From Hoplostethus atlanticus (taxonomy: Eukaryota > Chordata > Actinopteri > Trachichthyiformes > Trachichthyidae), in the NCBI GenBank assembly GCA_034670405.1, contig JAXDDX010000015.1, forward strand, positions 806,001 to 870,000: a stretch of DNA of 64,000 bases. Reading direction: 5' to 3'. The notes below the pieces were generated by a model. That model was given only the letters and a program-made list of their open reading frames with translations, had not been told where the DNA came from and made no database searches. Every line of letters starts with the position of its first letter. The stretch's first letter is position 1. The position numbers were made by a program, and so were the translations under genes. Below are positions 1 to 11,998 of this stretch, one piece after another.

Positions 1-409
1 AATTTACAGCAACCCGGAGGTTGTGTTTTCAAACCGACAGAACAACATACAGCACCTCTTGCACTATTGTATTGAGTCTGAGACTCTGCAGTCATATCTG
101 AAACATGCTGTGGCCACCTCTAAATAAGTGTTCAACCTTGTCTCATCTTGGCCTCCCCATGTCCTGGAAATGGTGCAGCATGTGGTGCCCTATTTAGTCC
201 TTGTATTATTTGTCATCAAAAGAAAAATACACCCTCAAACACTACTCTAATATACCTTTTATTTCTGGGTCAATTTTTTTATTTGGTGGTGGTATTTTTC
301 TTATTCCAGTGGATAACTGGCCAAATGTGATGTCACATTGATATATTTCCATTGCAGCTACAACATATATGATGTTCTTGAAGATTTTGTTGTCAGTGAG
401 ACTCAAAAA
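1..409. other. A+T-rich DNA without a recognisable gene
   Basis: I see no gene, tandem repeat or transposon end here. A stretch near 355-385 (around 'atgatgttcttgaag') recurs near 1383-1413, so part of this may be old interspersed repeat. Confidence 0.4.
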
Positions 410-800
410 ACCAAGGGCTTCTTTCTAGACTCACCATTTTGCACCAATGTTCAACAATAAACAGGAAGAAATCTATCATAGAACATGGAGGAGATGCCAA
501 TTTCTCCACCAACAGTAGCCTCAATAGACCAGAATGCAATGCAGCCGCAAAACATGTTGCGTTTAGAGGAAGGGGTGTGGCCGTGATCATAGACGCACCC
601 CAATGTTTATGAACTAGTTGGTTAGCTGGCTACATTTATATGTCCACACGGCCACCTTTGATTGAAACCAAGTTCACACCTCTTCTCTGGGGGTTGTCAA
701 AAGGCTTTCTGGGAAATGTAGGAAATTAATAATTGAAGTAGAAGTAGACAAGGATTGGGTACACCAAAAATACTAAATTACACAAAACAAAAGTGCTGTG
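410..800 (+). repeat. Interspersed repeat, copy A of the 30263-31239 family
   Basis: This segment shares long stretches with 35215-35599 on the same strand, for example 'agcctcaatagaccagaatg' and 'tctgggaaatgtaggaaat'. It also matches the reverse complement of 30263-30500. It has no TTAA-flanked end of its own, so it looks like an internal or truncated copy. It encodes no recognisable protein. Confidence 0.7.
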
Positions 801-3214
801 TAATACTGTCATTTATTGATGCATCTCCACATCAATTACAATGATGAACTACGTGAATTTCATTATCATATTTACTGTATTTTATTTTATATTTAAGGTA
901 TTTCACAAATAGTAATTAAGCCATTTTGCAAATAAAATTTGTGAGGTGTGTGTGAATTATCAAATCCATTCACAGTGCAGCTCCTGCCGCAAAAATTAGG
1001 TCCTTTCACTGGCCGATGCTTGGCAAGGACAACGTTAATGCAACTGTAGCTTTTCATTAAGATCACACAGAATATGAATTGAATGGGATGTTATAAAACA
1101 TTTATAGCATCATCAAGCCTACCATGCATTATCTGGGAGATGCACAGCTCAACAATTACTATTAAGCTATGGCAATGCATATTTTATGATGTTAGGAAAG
1201 CTCACCTCTCCATCAGTATAATGTGGTTATTTCCATATGGTTTATGAAATTATCATATAGAAATATTTATAAATGTAGATATGAATAGTCCCAAGTTGTA
1301 ATTCATTGTCAGGTATTTGGATAAAACCAGTGTTGTTGATGTGTGGATGCTGAGCTGTTCTTCAGTCTGCAATTGATTTGATGCTGCACTCACATATACG
1401 ATGTTCTTGAAGAGTTTTGCAGATAAACAATACGCTTTTAGGAACTTTGGGACTTTCTTTGGTACTTTTTCAATCCATAAACCAAATACAACATTACAAA
1501 TAAATTAAAAAAACACATAATTGATGTTTAGTTGCCAAATGAAGCTAAACACCACACCACCAAAAAATGTCATGTCAAAATTAATGCTAACCTGTCAAAT
1601 GTTGCTCTTCTCTGCGCCAAACACGCCTTAACATAAGGAAGCTAGGTGAGGTTCTTTATCAGAAGCTGAATTATGGTGTTAATTATGATTAATTAAATCC
1701 TGTAATACATTGAAAACACTGGTATTAAACACAACAACTATACTAGATATTACGTAAAACTACATCTCAATAAAAAAATCATATAATCAGTGGCTTCAGA
1801 GTGGTAAAGTAACACCCTGTTTCTGGGCAAACGACAGTGTGTGAAGGGAATACTGCAAACAAGGGAATCTTCAAAGGGCTGCTAACCGAGCTGCTGGGGA
1901 GACGCCGAGAAAACAGCACTCAGAAACGACTCCTTGTGTTTGTTGAGACCAGGAGACGGCGGCGCTTCTTCATTAAAGCTAGCGGAAACCTCGACGCATG
2001 TAAATTATTTAAATGATCACGCTAAAAATAAAGTAAATTCCTTGGAAGACGTTCAAGAAAGATGCACTGACCCAGTGTGACGCATGAGGCCCCGGCGAGC
2101 TCCCCTTTGATCACTGTTGGCGTATCTGTCAGTAATGAGGGAGCCGCGTCCTTCGCCGCAAAGAGCGGCTTGGACAAACAGTTCAAATTCAACAAATTAA
2201 CTAATCGGCTGATCGGGAAGTGAGCGAGCATGTCAGCAGTGACATTGTGTAAGAAAATGCACTGTTTATTCCCCTTGCCACTATGCTGTTATGCACCAGT
2301 GTTCAAGTTCAGTGTCATACGCATGGGTGAAAACCACTGGTGCTTTTTGTTTGCCGTGTGCCTTAAAGCTATTTATCAAAAGATATTCCCATTTTCACCG
2401 TGCACTGTTCCAGAAATGATGTCTACAAATTAAAATGCAATGAGCAAAAGCTGCATTTTCAACTCATGATATAGGTATGCATGTTTTACAGGTTTTCCCG
2501 ATGGGATTTTTTCGCCCCATACAGTCACAATTAGGTTTTGAGCCCCGTGTTGCATTTCCGCTGTTCCCTGTCTGTATACTTCAAATACTTCAGTTTATTT
2601 ATTGGTTTAAATGCGGTTTGCGCTTGTCTGCAGTTCACCTGCAGATCAGCTGAATTACAAACAGTTGAGGAGGAGCGCCCTTCGTTTCCCCCCCCGCCGT
2701 CTGCCTCAGCCGAGGAAGCTACACAGGTGGGCAACGTGTATGAATAAGGATGAGGAGGAAATGAACAAGCGGCGGTTAAAAATAGCTTAAAAAAAAAAAG
2801 AAAAGCAAGCCAAACATTTAGTGTGTCCAATGAATGCAGAATACACTGCACTGGGACCTGCGCTGCATTGCTCTCAGCTGGTCGTGGGTTTGCTGGTTAA
2901 ATTTAACTACTCACATACTGGCTCACCTAATAATGAAACAGCTACATTTTGCACGTAGCATCTAACTGGAATACTTGCATGCAAAATAGATGTGGTGTGG
3001 CAAAAATTTGAACTCTCCATCCATCATTCTGCAATTTGACCTGTAAATTCACAATTCTTCATTTATTTATATAATATTTGTTTCTATGGTTACATTATGT
3101 GCAATATGCTATACATTAATTTGTAGCCATTTTGTGGATGTATTTTATTCATATATTGTATTCATTATGACTGTGTGCTGCTGTGTGCAGTTACTTGAGT
3201 CTTATGAGTAATGT
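801..3214. other. Non-coding DNA with a GC-richer patch
   Basis: No gene is recognised. Most of it is A+T-rich. The patch at about 1840-2230 is richer in G+C and CpG, with no simple repeats, and could be a regulatory or conserved element. A short purine/pyrimidine-biased stretch lies at 2660-2780. The small open frames on both strands have no recognisable domain. Confidence 0.4.
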
Positions 3215-3217
3215 TTA

Positions 3218-3615
3218 AGGGGCTTTCACATGATCCGCGCAAAGCGTCGGTGTCAACACCAGGTTGGGCGCGACCCCTTCACATGGTCAGCGTCAGCACC
3301 AGGAGAATTACATTACATTCATTACTTTCACACTGTCAAGTTTTTAAAATGACAGCATTCAGGAAAGAATAGAGTGGAGTTCAATTTGGGACTACAGCCC
3401 GCATCAGCCGTAGCTAACCACATCGCCAATGATCATACTAGCACAGCCATAGAAGTGAATATAGACTGGCTGCATATACAAACCTGTACTAAGCCCAGGG
3501 CGCAGAACGTCGGGGGCGGCGGCGACGCTAGGTCCGCCGGCGGCGCTTGCCAAATAGGAAATAAATGGCAGCGCCAGTGCCGAGTGTTTTTGACGCTGAT
3601 CATGTGAAAGGGGCC
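3218..3615 (+). mobile_element. MITE, PIF/Harbinger-like (TTA target site), copy 1
   Basis: The left end begins AGGGGCTTTCACATGATC. The right end, read as reverse complement, begins GGCCCCTTTCACATGATC, so the termini match at 16 of 18 positions. Direct TTA repeats flank it (3215-3217 and 3616-3618). A 3-bp TWA duplication is the known habit of PIF/Harbinger elements. The interior has CpG-rich subterminal motifs built around 'gcgtcagc'-like words. A second copy lies inverted at 20232-20699. It encodes no transposase and would depend on one in trans. Confidence 0.8.
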
Positions 3616-3918
3616 TTAGCCTGAATACTTTTTACTCTCACTATCATCTTCTAAGTTCAGCTTCAGTTTAATATTGCAGATAGATAAGATAGAAAAAACA
3701 ATTACTTTTTCTGCTGGGGGAAAAAAAGGGCCTGACGGCTTTTATTTTACCAAGTTTTCATCAGTTTAACCACAAAAAACTGCCGTTCAAACAAGCTAAT
3801 GGAAACCGCCAGCCGTCATTTTTCATTGGAATAAGCGAGCTGGGAGACTGTCCTCCTTGTTCTGATAGCTGCGACATTATGGATGTGTGGCTCAGAACAA
3901 CTTGGGTCCATGCTGGGC

Positions 3919-3935
3919 TGTGTGTGTGTGTGTGT
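3919..3935. repeat. Short (TG)n microsatellite
   Basis: A short run of TG dinucleotides. Confidence 0.9.
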
Positions 3936-3962
3936 TTGGGTGCACATGCTGTGGTCATAGTT

Positions 3963-4262
3963 CATAGTTGCCGATATTGGCCTCGTATTAAAAATCAGAC
4001 ACTGGCCAGTCAGCATCGTCCACCTTTAATATGATGGCTATGATGCAGCTTTTACTTACGTATTTTCATATTTGTAATATGTAATTGCATGAATATTGTT
4101 ATTGTTATCATTATCCTGGGTTTCAGTAGAAAGCGTTACTGCCTCATAGTCTAAAAAAAAGTGAATATTTATAATTTTTAGATATTTATGAAAATGCAGC
4201 TTCAATCCAAAAAATATCTGCATCAGCATTGGCCTTCAAAATCGGTCGAACGCTAATGCGTG
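3963..4262. repeat. Degenerate 'GATATTGGCC' interspersed repeat
   Basis: The segment opens with 'gccgatattggcct' and 'tattaaaaatcagacactgg' and closes with 'cagcattggccttcaaaatc'. The same landmarks occur at 49363-49450 (left-end part) and 62622-62736 (right-end part). It is probably a non-autonomous DNA transposon with A+T-rich palindromic ends. This copy is decayed and its ends are not sharp. Confidence 0.5.
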
Positions 4263-4447
4263 CCACTGCTGTGATTTAGCGGGGAGTTATGCAGGCATAG
4301 CTCACTCACACACAATCAAAGACCACCGTCTTAGCCATCGATTTTGTGCAGATACTTAAACAATCAATTGACTTGGAACACCATGCCTCTTAACAAGCGG
4401 ACAGAAGGAAATTAATTGAAAAAGCTGCTGACATACTCTTATGTTTT

Positions 4448-4469
4448 TGTGTGTGTGTGTGTGTGTGTT
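4448..4469. repeat. (GT)n microsatellite
   Basis: Uninterrupted GT dinucleotides. Confidence 0.9.
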
Positions 4470-4637
4470 GCTAGTAGCTGCGGGAAGGGAATGGGTAAGG
4501 GAGGGGCTGGAGGGTTGCCAATGATGCCCGTGTGGAGGTAAGGGCATGAATAAGCATTTACATGAAGCGGGTTGGAAAAAGGGTCTAGCTTCCCGCTTTT
4601 GTTGTGCGTGATGCATAAAACATTTAAACGTCGCCGA

Positions 4638-4640
<3 letters not shown>

Positions 4641-4671
<31 letters not shown>
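4641..4671. repeat. Poly(A) tract, about 31 bases
   Basis: A homopolymer run of A. It could be a retroposon tail, but I see no recognisable element body or target duplication next to it. Confidence 0.9.
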
Positions 4672-4672
<1 letters not shown>

Positions 4673-4861
4673 GAAGCAAAAAGTATAAACAAAATATACG
4701 TTTTTAAAACAGGTAGCTGCTGTCTAATTTGCTGCTGAAGCGTTTTCCAAATGCTTTCAATACAGATTTATTGGTACGCTGAATGATAAATGAGGCCCAT
4801 TATTGCTACAATTCTCTTAGGATGTATATTAACACACATGCCAACCCACCTCACAAGCTCG

Positions 4862-4867
4862 CACACG

Positions 4868-4902
<35 letters not shown>
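4862..4902. repeat. (CA)n microsatellite
   Basis: CA dinucleotides with a few CG interruptions at the left end. Confidence 0.9.
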
Positions 4903-4905
<3 letters not shown>

Positions 4906-5053
4906 AGTAGTGTGTGTGCATGGGCTGTCAGTAGGCGTGCTGGCAGGAAAGTGCTATTATGGTGCCACTGTGGACTTGAAGTGTATGTGGCTAGGAGAAA
5001 GTGATGGGTTACCTGCAGAGGACCAGACTGTTCTGGCGAATAATCAAGTGAAA

Positions 5054-5061
5054 GTGTGTGT

Positions 5062-5093
<32 letters not shown>
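5054..5093. repeat. (GT)n microsatellite
   Basis: GT dinucleotides with one A interruption. It produces a poly-Cys/Val frame on + and a poly-Thr/His frame on -, neither of which is a gene. Confidence 0.9.
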
Positions 5094-5096
<3 letters not shown>

Positions 5097-5099
5097 GAG

Positions 5100-6600
5100 A
5101 GGTCCTCCCCACTGACAGTGCAGAACAGGTGGGTCCTACGGAGGACTGTGCCAGCACTGCAGAGAGGTTGGATAGACAGAGGGAGGGAAGTCATCAGACG
5201 AGAGGAGGAAGTGGGAACCTCTGCACAGCAAGGAAGAAACACCAGACCTCTTTTCTTCTTTCTCTCTATCAAGCTCTCTTTCCTTTCCCCCTGTCCTTTT
5301 CTCTTCCTTTGTCTCCTTTCACGTTTCGGCTCTCTCTTTTCTGTACTGCACTGTACATAATGCAGGTGGAGGCAGAGTGATGAAAGGGCCCGGCATGACA
5401 GACCTGCCTACCTTGAGCTGCAGGCGGAGATCTCTCTTTCTGAGCAAACGTGCATGGAAAAGGCATGAAAGTTGCATTCAAAAATCCACAAAAATGGTGG
5501 CAGGAAAGAATAAGTGCATGAATATCACATGAATGCATTCAGGTTTAAATGTGCACTAGCGAACTCCATAGGTATTTGGATGCAAAAATGACACCAACTA
5601 CGACCACGTGCAACTGTCAGCTTCAATTTGAGTTTTCCAACAATTCAAGAACGACAACCGTTTTGGTTAATGATGCCCAGAGTGCCAAAAGGATTTGGAC
5701 AGTTAATATTGCGAGTGGAACAGACATTTTTGGAATGCATTCCTATTGCGTAATGACTCCCAGATGTCTGAAACCCATAAAGATCAACAGCCTGCTAGCC
5801 GCAAACCCACATCACCACAAATGATGATGCAATATCATGCAACAAACAAAATATGATAAACAAATTAGAGTAGAGTGTTGAGTATCTGTTTGTATGCATG
5901 AGTTAAAGGGTGTGTATATGGGCACAGATGCACCTGTATGAATTTGCATGTATATAAGGATTGTTTATCTGGATATATGGTATGTTTATAGGTGTTCATT
6001 GTGCTGCATGTCTGGAAAAACAGCCTATAATATATTCTATTCAAGTGTCAATGAGATATTATTCACACACAAAAAAACATGCATTTGCATCATTGACTCA
6101 TTGCTATTGCTATTTAACACAAAGAGAGAGGGAAATAATGAGAGAGGAAAAAGTAGAGGGGTAGTAGGGTCGGTATCATACTGATTTTTGTTATCAATAT
6201 CAATTATATTGCCTCGAAAGGTATAGATTCAGTTCCAGTCCCTGTGACTTCAGCAAAGCATGATTGATTTGTTTTAGCCTTAATTTACCTTCTCTGGTGT
6301 TCAGTTAAGAACACATGAGGAAACAGCTGAATATGAGCATCGGTCCAGATTGCGGTTTTACCCTCGCTTCCTTTTGTTAGGCTAGGCTTTCCAAGCATGA
6401 GTAACTGCTGGCGATCCTAATACCTAATACCCACAAAACCTTGCGTTTTGGGGTTGTTTCCTGTGGTTGGTTCAGATTACACTCCTAACAAACCGCACAG
6501 CAGTTCTGCAATTTCAGGTTTTAATGGCATTGTTCTCAGCTGGCCAAAACAAGTTCAAAACAACCAATACATGCATTCTTATAATAATAATAATATCCTT
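5100..6600. other. Non-coding DNA between microsatellites
   Basis: A pyrimidine-rich stretch lies at 5240-5345 (many CTTT/CTCT words). The rest is A+T-rich. No gene, RNA or transposon end is recognised. Confidence 0.4.
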
Positions 6601-6615
6601 TGTGCAATTCAACAC

Positions 6616-6616
6616 G

Positions 6617-6671
<55 letters not shown>

Positions 6672-6712
6672 TGAGTGAGTGAGTGAGTGAGTGAGTGAGT
6701 GAGTGAGTGAGT

Positions 6713-6755
<43 letters not shown>
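6616..6755. repeat. Compound microsatellite (TG)n-(GTGA)n-(GA)n
   Basis: About 50 bp of TG pass into about 50 bp of GTGA, then about 37 bp of GA. The blocks are nearly pure and contiguous for about 140 bp. The long translated frames across it (Cys-Val or His-Thr-Leu-Ser repeats) are artefacts. Confidence 0.95.
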
Positions 6756-6757
<2 letters not shown>

Positions 6758-7049
6758 TGAGAGAGGGAGTGAATGAGTAAGCAGACAAGAGATGCTGAGG
6801 TTTAAAAAGACTGACACCACAGTCTCCAAGACAAACAAAGGGGCGGAGGTGCTGTATTGTTGTAGTGCCACTGTGAGAAAGTGTGTGTGGGGAGTGTGTG
6901 TGTGTGTAGGGAGTGTGTGTGCGTGCGTGAGAGAAAAATAGGCATCCTAACATGGTGAACATGATGAGTCCATCTGCAACACCATCACCACCGTCAGAGG
7001 GCAAGTCAAGTAGCTAATCAGTAATACTATGATTAGTAGTATCATAGTA

Positions 7050-7378
7050 CCGCTCAGTCTCTATCGGACTTCTCGGACTCTCTCGGACATCCGACATCCG
7101 AGATGTCCGAGCGGTTCACGTCCGATGAACGAGAGAGACTACTTCCGCATACCCGCCGGATCAAGGAGCCATATTGGATCGTGAAAAAGGCCAATGTAAT
7201 AATGTAGCGATCTATTCTACACACATTGACAACAGTTTTTGTTGTTTAAGATGTTGTTTAATAAATTAGTATGTTTTTGTTGGTGAATCATAATGAATCG
7301 ATTCAGAATCGATTCACTTCTATCGGACGGCTCGAAAGAATCGAGTTAGTTAAAAGAGTCGGTCTTCCCATCACTAGT
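7050..7378. mobile_element. Fragment of a hAT-like non-autonomous element
   Basis: The right edge, read on the - strand, begins 'ctagtgatgggaagaccgac', which resembles the end of fish hAT elements (CAGTGATGGGAAG type). Inside are CpG-rich inverted words at 7060-7140 ('cggacatc' with 'gatgtccg') and an imperfect palindrome 'gaatcgattcagaatcgatt' near 7291-7315. No matching left terminus or 8-bp duplication is clear. Confidence 0.4.
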
Positions 7379-7745
7379 CTCTACTCCAAAACACTTTAGC
7401 TTGAGAAGAGTCAGCTCAGTTAACCTGAACAAACTGCTAAAGCAAACACTAGCATGCAGCTACTAGCCACTATTAATGATACATAACTGCCCTTCCTTAT
7501 TTCATCCCCAAAAATATCCATCTTAACAAGTCATTTAATCTAGTATTGAGTCTTGAAATCTTATTTTTCTTAAAACAAGTGAAAGTTTCCAATGCAAATC
7601 AATGAATTGTTAAAAATTCTCTTGTCTCTTGACTACTAGTGAAGTGATCTGCCTTTTTCTTCCTGGAAAAAGTGGAATTACCTCACCCCATCATTAAGAC
7701 TGAATAGGAGACAAGTTATGACTTGTTAAGCTAAATGACTTAAGC
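7379..7745. repeat. Interspersed repeat fragments shared with 14735-14875 and 28780-29130
   Basis: The part at 7379-7490 matches the reverse complement of 14735-14875, including 'ctactccaaaacactttagc'. The part at about 7555-7740 has the 'cttaaaacaagtgaaa', 'aatgcaaatcaat' and 'ggaattacctcacc' words of a repeat also seen at 28780-29130. There is no coding potential. Confidence 0.55.
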
Positions 7746-8820
7746 TAAATGAATGAGAGATAAAGAGGGTTGAGTGCCATAAATGATGAGAGACAGAAAA
7801 CTATAGTAGACCCTGTAAGAGAGAGACAAGGATGTCAATGTTTGCTGTGCTGCAGTAGCCGTGCAGTTGCTGCTTCATTTTCTTATTAGTCTTAGGTAGA
7901 GTTCAGAACAATGTCACACTGACGGATCCCTGTTACTCAGAGGGGAGCGGACTGGCCAGCGGTATGCCGAGGACAGATGAGCTGCTTAAACACAGCGTCA
8001 GCGTACGCGCACGTGCACCCACGCACGGGCGACTGGCAGTCCATTACATAAGCCTGCTAGCTTGAATGCGTCAGGAACTAAATTGATCTGGGGAACATTA
8101 ATTTACAGGAAGTGTGCTACTCCTGTGTGTGCGTTTGCATATGTGCATACCATGAGGCGGAAACAGTGCGCACGTATTAAAATGACGCCGCGGTTGAAAT
8201 TAATTATTGTGTGTGTGTGTGTGTGAACCCTCGTACTGTACCATGGGAAAACAATAGACACTTTGTATTATACAATGGGTAGTTTCAAAGATGCCTTCCC
8301 ACCATGCTGATAATTCCCATAAAGCAAGGCTAACTGCGCATAATTGGGTGCTGTTCTAAATGTTGTCGAAACTTTGGAGCTTGGAGCTGGAGTTTATCGG
8401 TCTTTCTTCCTTCTCTGTTTTTTTTTCATTCTGCTGTATGTGCAATACTTTGACAAAAACCTTTCAGAGGGTACACGCGTTGGTAACCATTGTAGAAACG
8501 CCTCAGAGGATGTTCTTTACTAGGATAATGGGTTCTTAGACTCAAGTCAACTGTACCTCAGACCTATTGCATCATGTCATACTATTATTACTCTTGGGTA
8601 TTATTGCTATAGTAAGCTGTGTCTCAAATGGATATAATGTAAATAGATCTATATTGTATCTACACTGTATCTGTGTATTCTCTAACACTTGCATATCATT
8701 CATAGGACTAAATAATCCCCATCATCCTCATTCATTTTATTTCATACCACTCTTCATCGGAACCTGGCTGCAAATATTAACCTTGTAACAACAACCTGAA
8801 TATTAATATAGAACCATTGT
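7746..8820. other. Non-coding DNA, partly CpG-bearing
   Basis: A moderately G+C-rich part at about 7920-8110 has several CG dinucleotides and no simple repeat. A short (GT)n run lies at 8206-8225. No gene is recognised. Confidence 0.4.
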
Positions 8821-11100
8821 TCAGAAAGAATGTAAAGACATGGGCGCAAAGTCAATGGAAGGAGGCAACACGAAGCGAGATGGGACGTAACTTCGCTCTG
8901 GGTGGCACAAATTGATGCGAATCCAAGGGACGCAGTAAGGTAAAAGCCAATCAGCTTTGAGCATCGCTCTATCCGGGCACCTGTACATATCTTTCCGACG
9001 ACAAGCCCGTAATGGCGGTGGGTTATTTATTTTCAGAGGCACAAAATAAAAAGGAGAGGGCATGGCAGGAGGCCATTGAAAACTCCAGTTTCAATGGTTT
9101 CAAATGAGACCATTTTTTATCATCCCGTCATTACAATGCAGGTCTTGCATGTGCTGAATTTATTCTACGTACTATGCATTGATAATAAACCAATGTTTCT
9201 TTGGGCAGTTTTTTGCCATCGTGTTTTCACGATGAGGATATTTTGGGAATGAATCAGATTTGTGCGTGGGGCTCTGAACACAGTTTGCAGCAACTTGAAT
9301 ACATTAAGTGCAATCCTGGCATTGATCTCATCACCAAAACAACGATTCGGCCACTCCAAATGCCTCCAATACAACAGTCTAACCATACACTGAAATCGAA
9401 ATGACGACAGTCTGGAACTCCCTGTTAACGGTAATACAAAAGGTCAGCAACACTCCTGGGAATACTATTTTGCCTCTGCCCCCTTTTAACATTACCTTAG
9501 GATCACGGATGCCTGGGTAATTGAGCCACCTCTCCGCTGGTAAAGCAGAGGCTTTACCGGTCAGATCAGTCACCACTCCAACATGTCCACAACAACAGAA
9601 AACGAGTTATTGAGCTCCACTCCCACTCCAAATCTGTTTTCACTCCACTGTGCTGTGAAATTTCAGGACAGCTACCCAATTAATTTCCAGCCGCTGGTAT
9701 GTCAATCCTATCACTGTAGCCAGCATTACCGCCGTTGACATGTTAGAGAGCGCTTCTGGGACCCATGCTTCATCCAGCACCACTGACGGATAAGCCAATG
9801 TGTGAGTTTGTGTGTGTGTGTCGGTTGCAATAATCCATTCTAAACATTTTTGTCGCCTTCTGCACGACGAATCCTTGACTAAGGCTATCGTCGCATGGAT
9901 GCACAACTGGTCAAGGTTGTGAGGCGGCTGTCCGTTATTTTCTCCTTGGACGGGATTAGGGCTTCAAGAACAAGAAATGCATACATATAAAACCCTGAAA
10001 TATCTGCTGGTGAAAGATTACCTGGAAATGGAATTATTCAAATGTGGGAATGCAATAAATGATAAGATGACGGGGAATCTCTCAGATGTCCTCTAGAATG
10101 ACTGCAACATACGAAAGAGATCCCTACAAATGAAGGACACGATGATTATCAGAACCTTATTCTGAAAGGCTGTCTGCCTTCTAAATAAGTGCCTCAAACC
10201 ATGTGTTGGTAATAACATTCAGTCTTTAATACTGTAGTAACCCTTGATCTCTTCAATAACACACTTAATGAACTACCTCTACGTAGATGCAATCCTGCAT
10301 AAGGTGCCGTGCTGCTGTCTCAAGTTCATGGATATTGACTGTATGTTTTGTGCAGTGTGTACAGTATTTATGATCAACTGTCTAAATGTAGGTCTCCTTG
10401 CAGTATACATGAGGTCCTGCATGTCCTTCTACTGTGTAGGGCATTTAGTACTGTGTCATCCATAGTTACTCGCCGTACCTGTTCCTTGTCATGTCACAGC
10501 AATAAAGACTTTAATCACTATTTTAGTACAGCCAACTACAGTTAATGGTTCCTGGTGCTTGAGAACCGATGTAGTCAAAAGGTTCTTGCATCTGAAATTT
10601 ACAATTTAGGAACAGATTTAGAAGAGGGCACTAAACCTGCTATACTGTCGACCGTTAACATTGGCGTTTCTTCAATACAGGGTGTGAGAGCGACCGACTA
10701 GGTGGTTGGAGCTCCATTGAGGAGGCAATGATCTATGAAGCCCATGTGTATTGTATTCACCACCATATAGCATATAGAACACTACACACAGCAGCATGCT
10801 ACCTACAGTGCTGCATGACTGAAATTGGAAGCCTTTTATACCCTCCCGTCGGTGATTGGATGCTGGATGCTACCAACAGGGGTGATTTTGGGGCCAGCAT
10901 GGGGCCCCCTGAATCCCAACCTTCACTCTTTTCAATCCATCCTTTCTATAAATTAACAAAGTATACATGTAAAGCTAGAGTAGAACAATGAGAGTGGTAA
11001 TATTGCTAGCATCAAACACTTGTAGCAGTTGATTCTTTGATGAAAAAAGTTGTCAACAAAGCTTTTATTTTCCTTTTTTGTTTGTCTGCATCACTTGAGT
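8821..11100. other. Region of short unidentified open frames
   Basis: Several 65-88 codon frames lie mostly on the - strand (for example 8821-9063, 9165-9386, 9640-9906). None shows a motif I recognise. The base composition of 8821-9060 differs from its surroundings (more CpG), which suggests an old transposon fragment. I could not find paired termini or a domain. Confidence 0.3.
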
Positions 11101-11154
11101 AGCTTTGCTTCATGTTTTTACTTCTCTCATAGCCACTGTGGGAAAGAAAATTAG

Positions 11155-11350
11155 TGTAGATTTTATGTTAGCCCCTAGTATGTATGTTCCTTGGGAGTTG
11201 CCGTAGGGCAAAGAGGGGAGTGAGTTCCGGTTGTCAAGGAGAGAGAGGAAGTAAATAAAGAGAGTAGAGTGGCTGACGTTCAACTTGATGCTCTGTGTGC
11301 GTTCCTTATTTTAATATAATACAAAGGCGAACGCAAGATACTCAGTTACA
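11155..11350 (+). repeat. 5' LTR of the Ty3/gypsy element
   Basis: It begins TGTAGATTTTATGTTAGCCC and ends CTCAGTTACA, about 196 bp. The first part ('gattttatgttagccccta') recurs just after the purine tract at 14621-14640. An AATAAA signal lies near 11254-11261. Confidence 0.7.
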
Positions 11351-11368
11351 TTGGTGGCAGTGGTGTTC
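11351..11368 (+). promoter_or_regulatory. Putative primer-binding region
   Basis: 'ttggtggcagtggtgttc' follows directly after the LTR end, where a Ty3/gypsy element carries its primer-binding site. A TTGGTGGCAG-type start is common in fish gypsy elements. I did not assign a tRNA. Confidence 0.5.
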
Positions 11369-11470
11369 CCTACTTGAAAGATAATACGCTTGAGTGTCAT
11401 TACAGTTGAGTATTTGCGTGTTTGTCGTTTTAGTTAGCTTCTATCAGTTTAGCTAAGAGGTCAGTTTCGC

Positions 11471-11923
11471 GTGCTAACGTGGTCAGTCATGTGGTTTGGT
11501 TTTGGCTTCCTCAGCTGGGCGAGACAATTGGAGGTTGCAGTCAGAGCGCTCACGGGACATGAGGGTGACTATTACAGTGAGCTGGTGAGAATTCTCCCCA
11601 CTCGCCTGAGCAAAGCGACATTTTTTCTATGGGACAGTCTTCCCACCTCAGTGAAGTCTGATTATGCAGCGGTTAAAGAGAGACTTAAAGAGGCTTTTGG
11701 GCAGAAGCAGTTCATGGACCGTTTCAAGGCCAGTCTGTCTGCTCGCCAGCATGCTCCCAATGAAAGCCTTGAGGTGTATGGTGCTGAAATTACCAGGCTG
11801 GTCCAGGAAGCTTTCCCAGATTGTGGAGCTGTCGCGCAGAGGGAGGAGAAGTTTCGTCGCTTCCTCGCTGGCCTGGATCCGGCGCTGAGAGCAAAGTGTC
11901 ACAAGCAGGGGGTGGAGCCCTAG
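11471..11923 (+). pseudogene. gag: gag remnant (capsid-like region)
   Basis: A 150-codon frame has the make-up of a retrotransposon Gag capsid segment: helical, with 'FFLWDSLP', an 'RLKEAFG' stretch and 'FRRFLAGLDPALR' near its end. In these elements the Gag capsid packages the RNA. The start is uncertain because the first codons (about residues 1-15) look unlike the rest and may lie upstream of the real frame. The frame stops after 'KQGVEP', and the expected continuation lies in another frame. No CCHC zinc knuckle is visible. Confidence 0.75.
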
Positions 11924-11998
11924 CCCAGCATGGTGTGCTCGGCGGGAGGATGAGCAGAGGAGTCGTGGCATTCGCTTCCTGTCACCACGCCCAGATCA

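Noticed and set aside
4641..4671. Poly(A) as a retroposon tail
   Set aside because: No SINE or LINE body upstream on + and no target duplication flanking it.
6536..7004. Frames with Ser-Leu, Thr-His and Cys-Val repeats
   Set aside because: Translations of the compound microsatellite.
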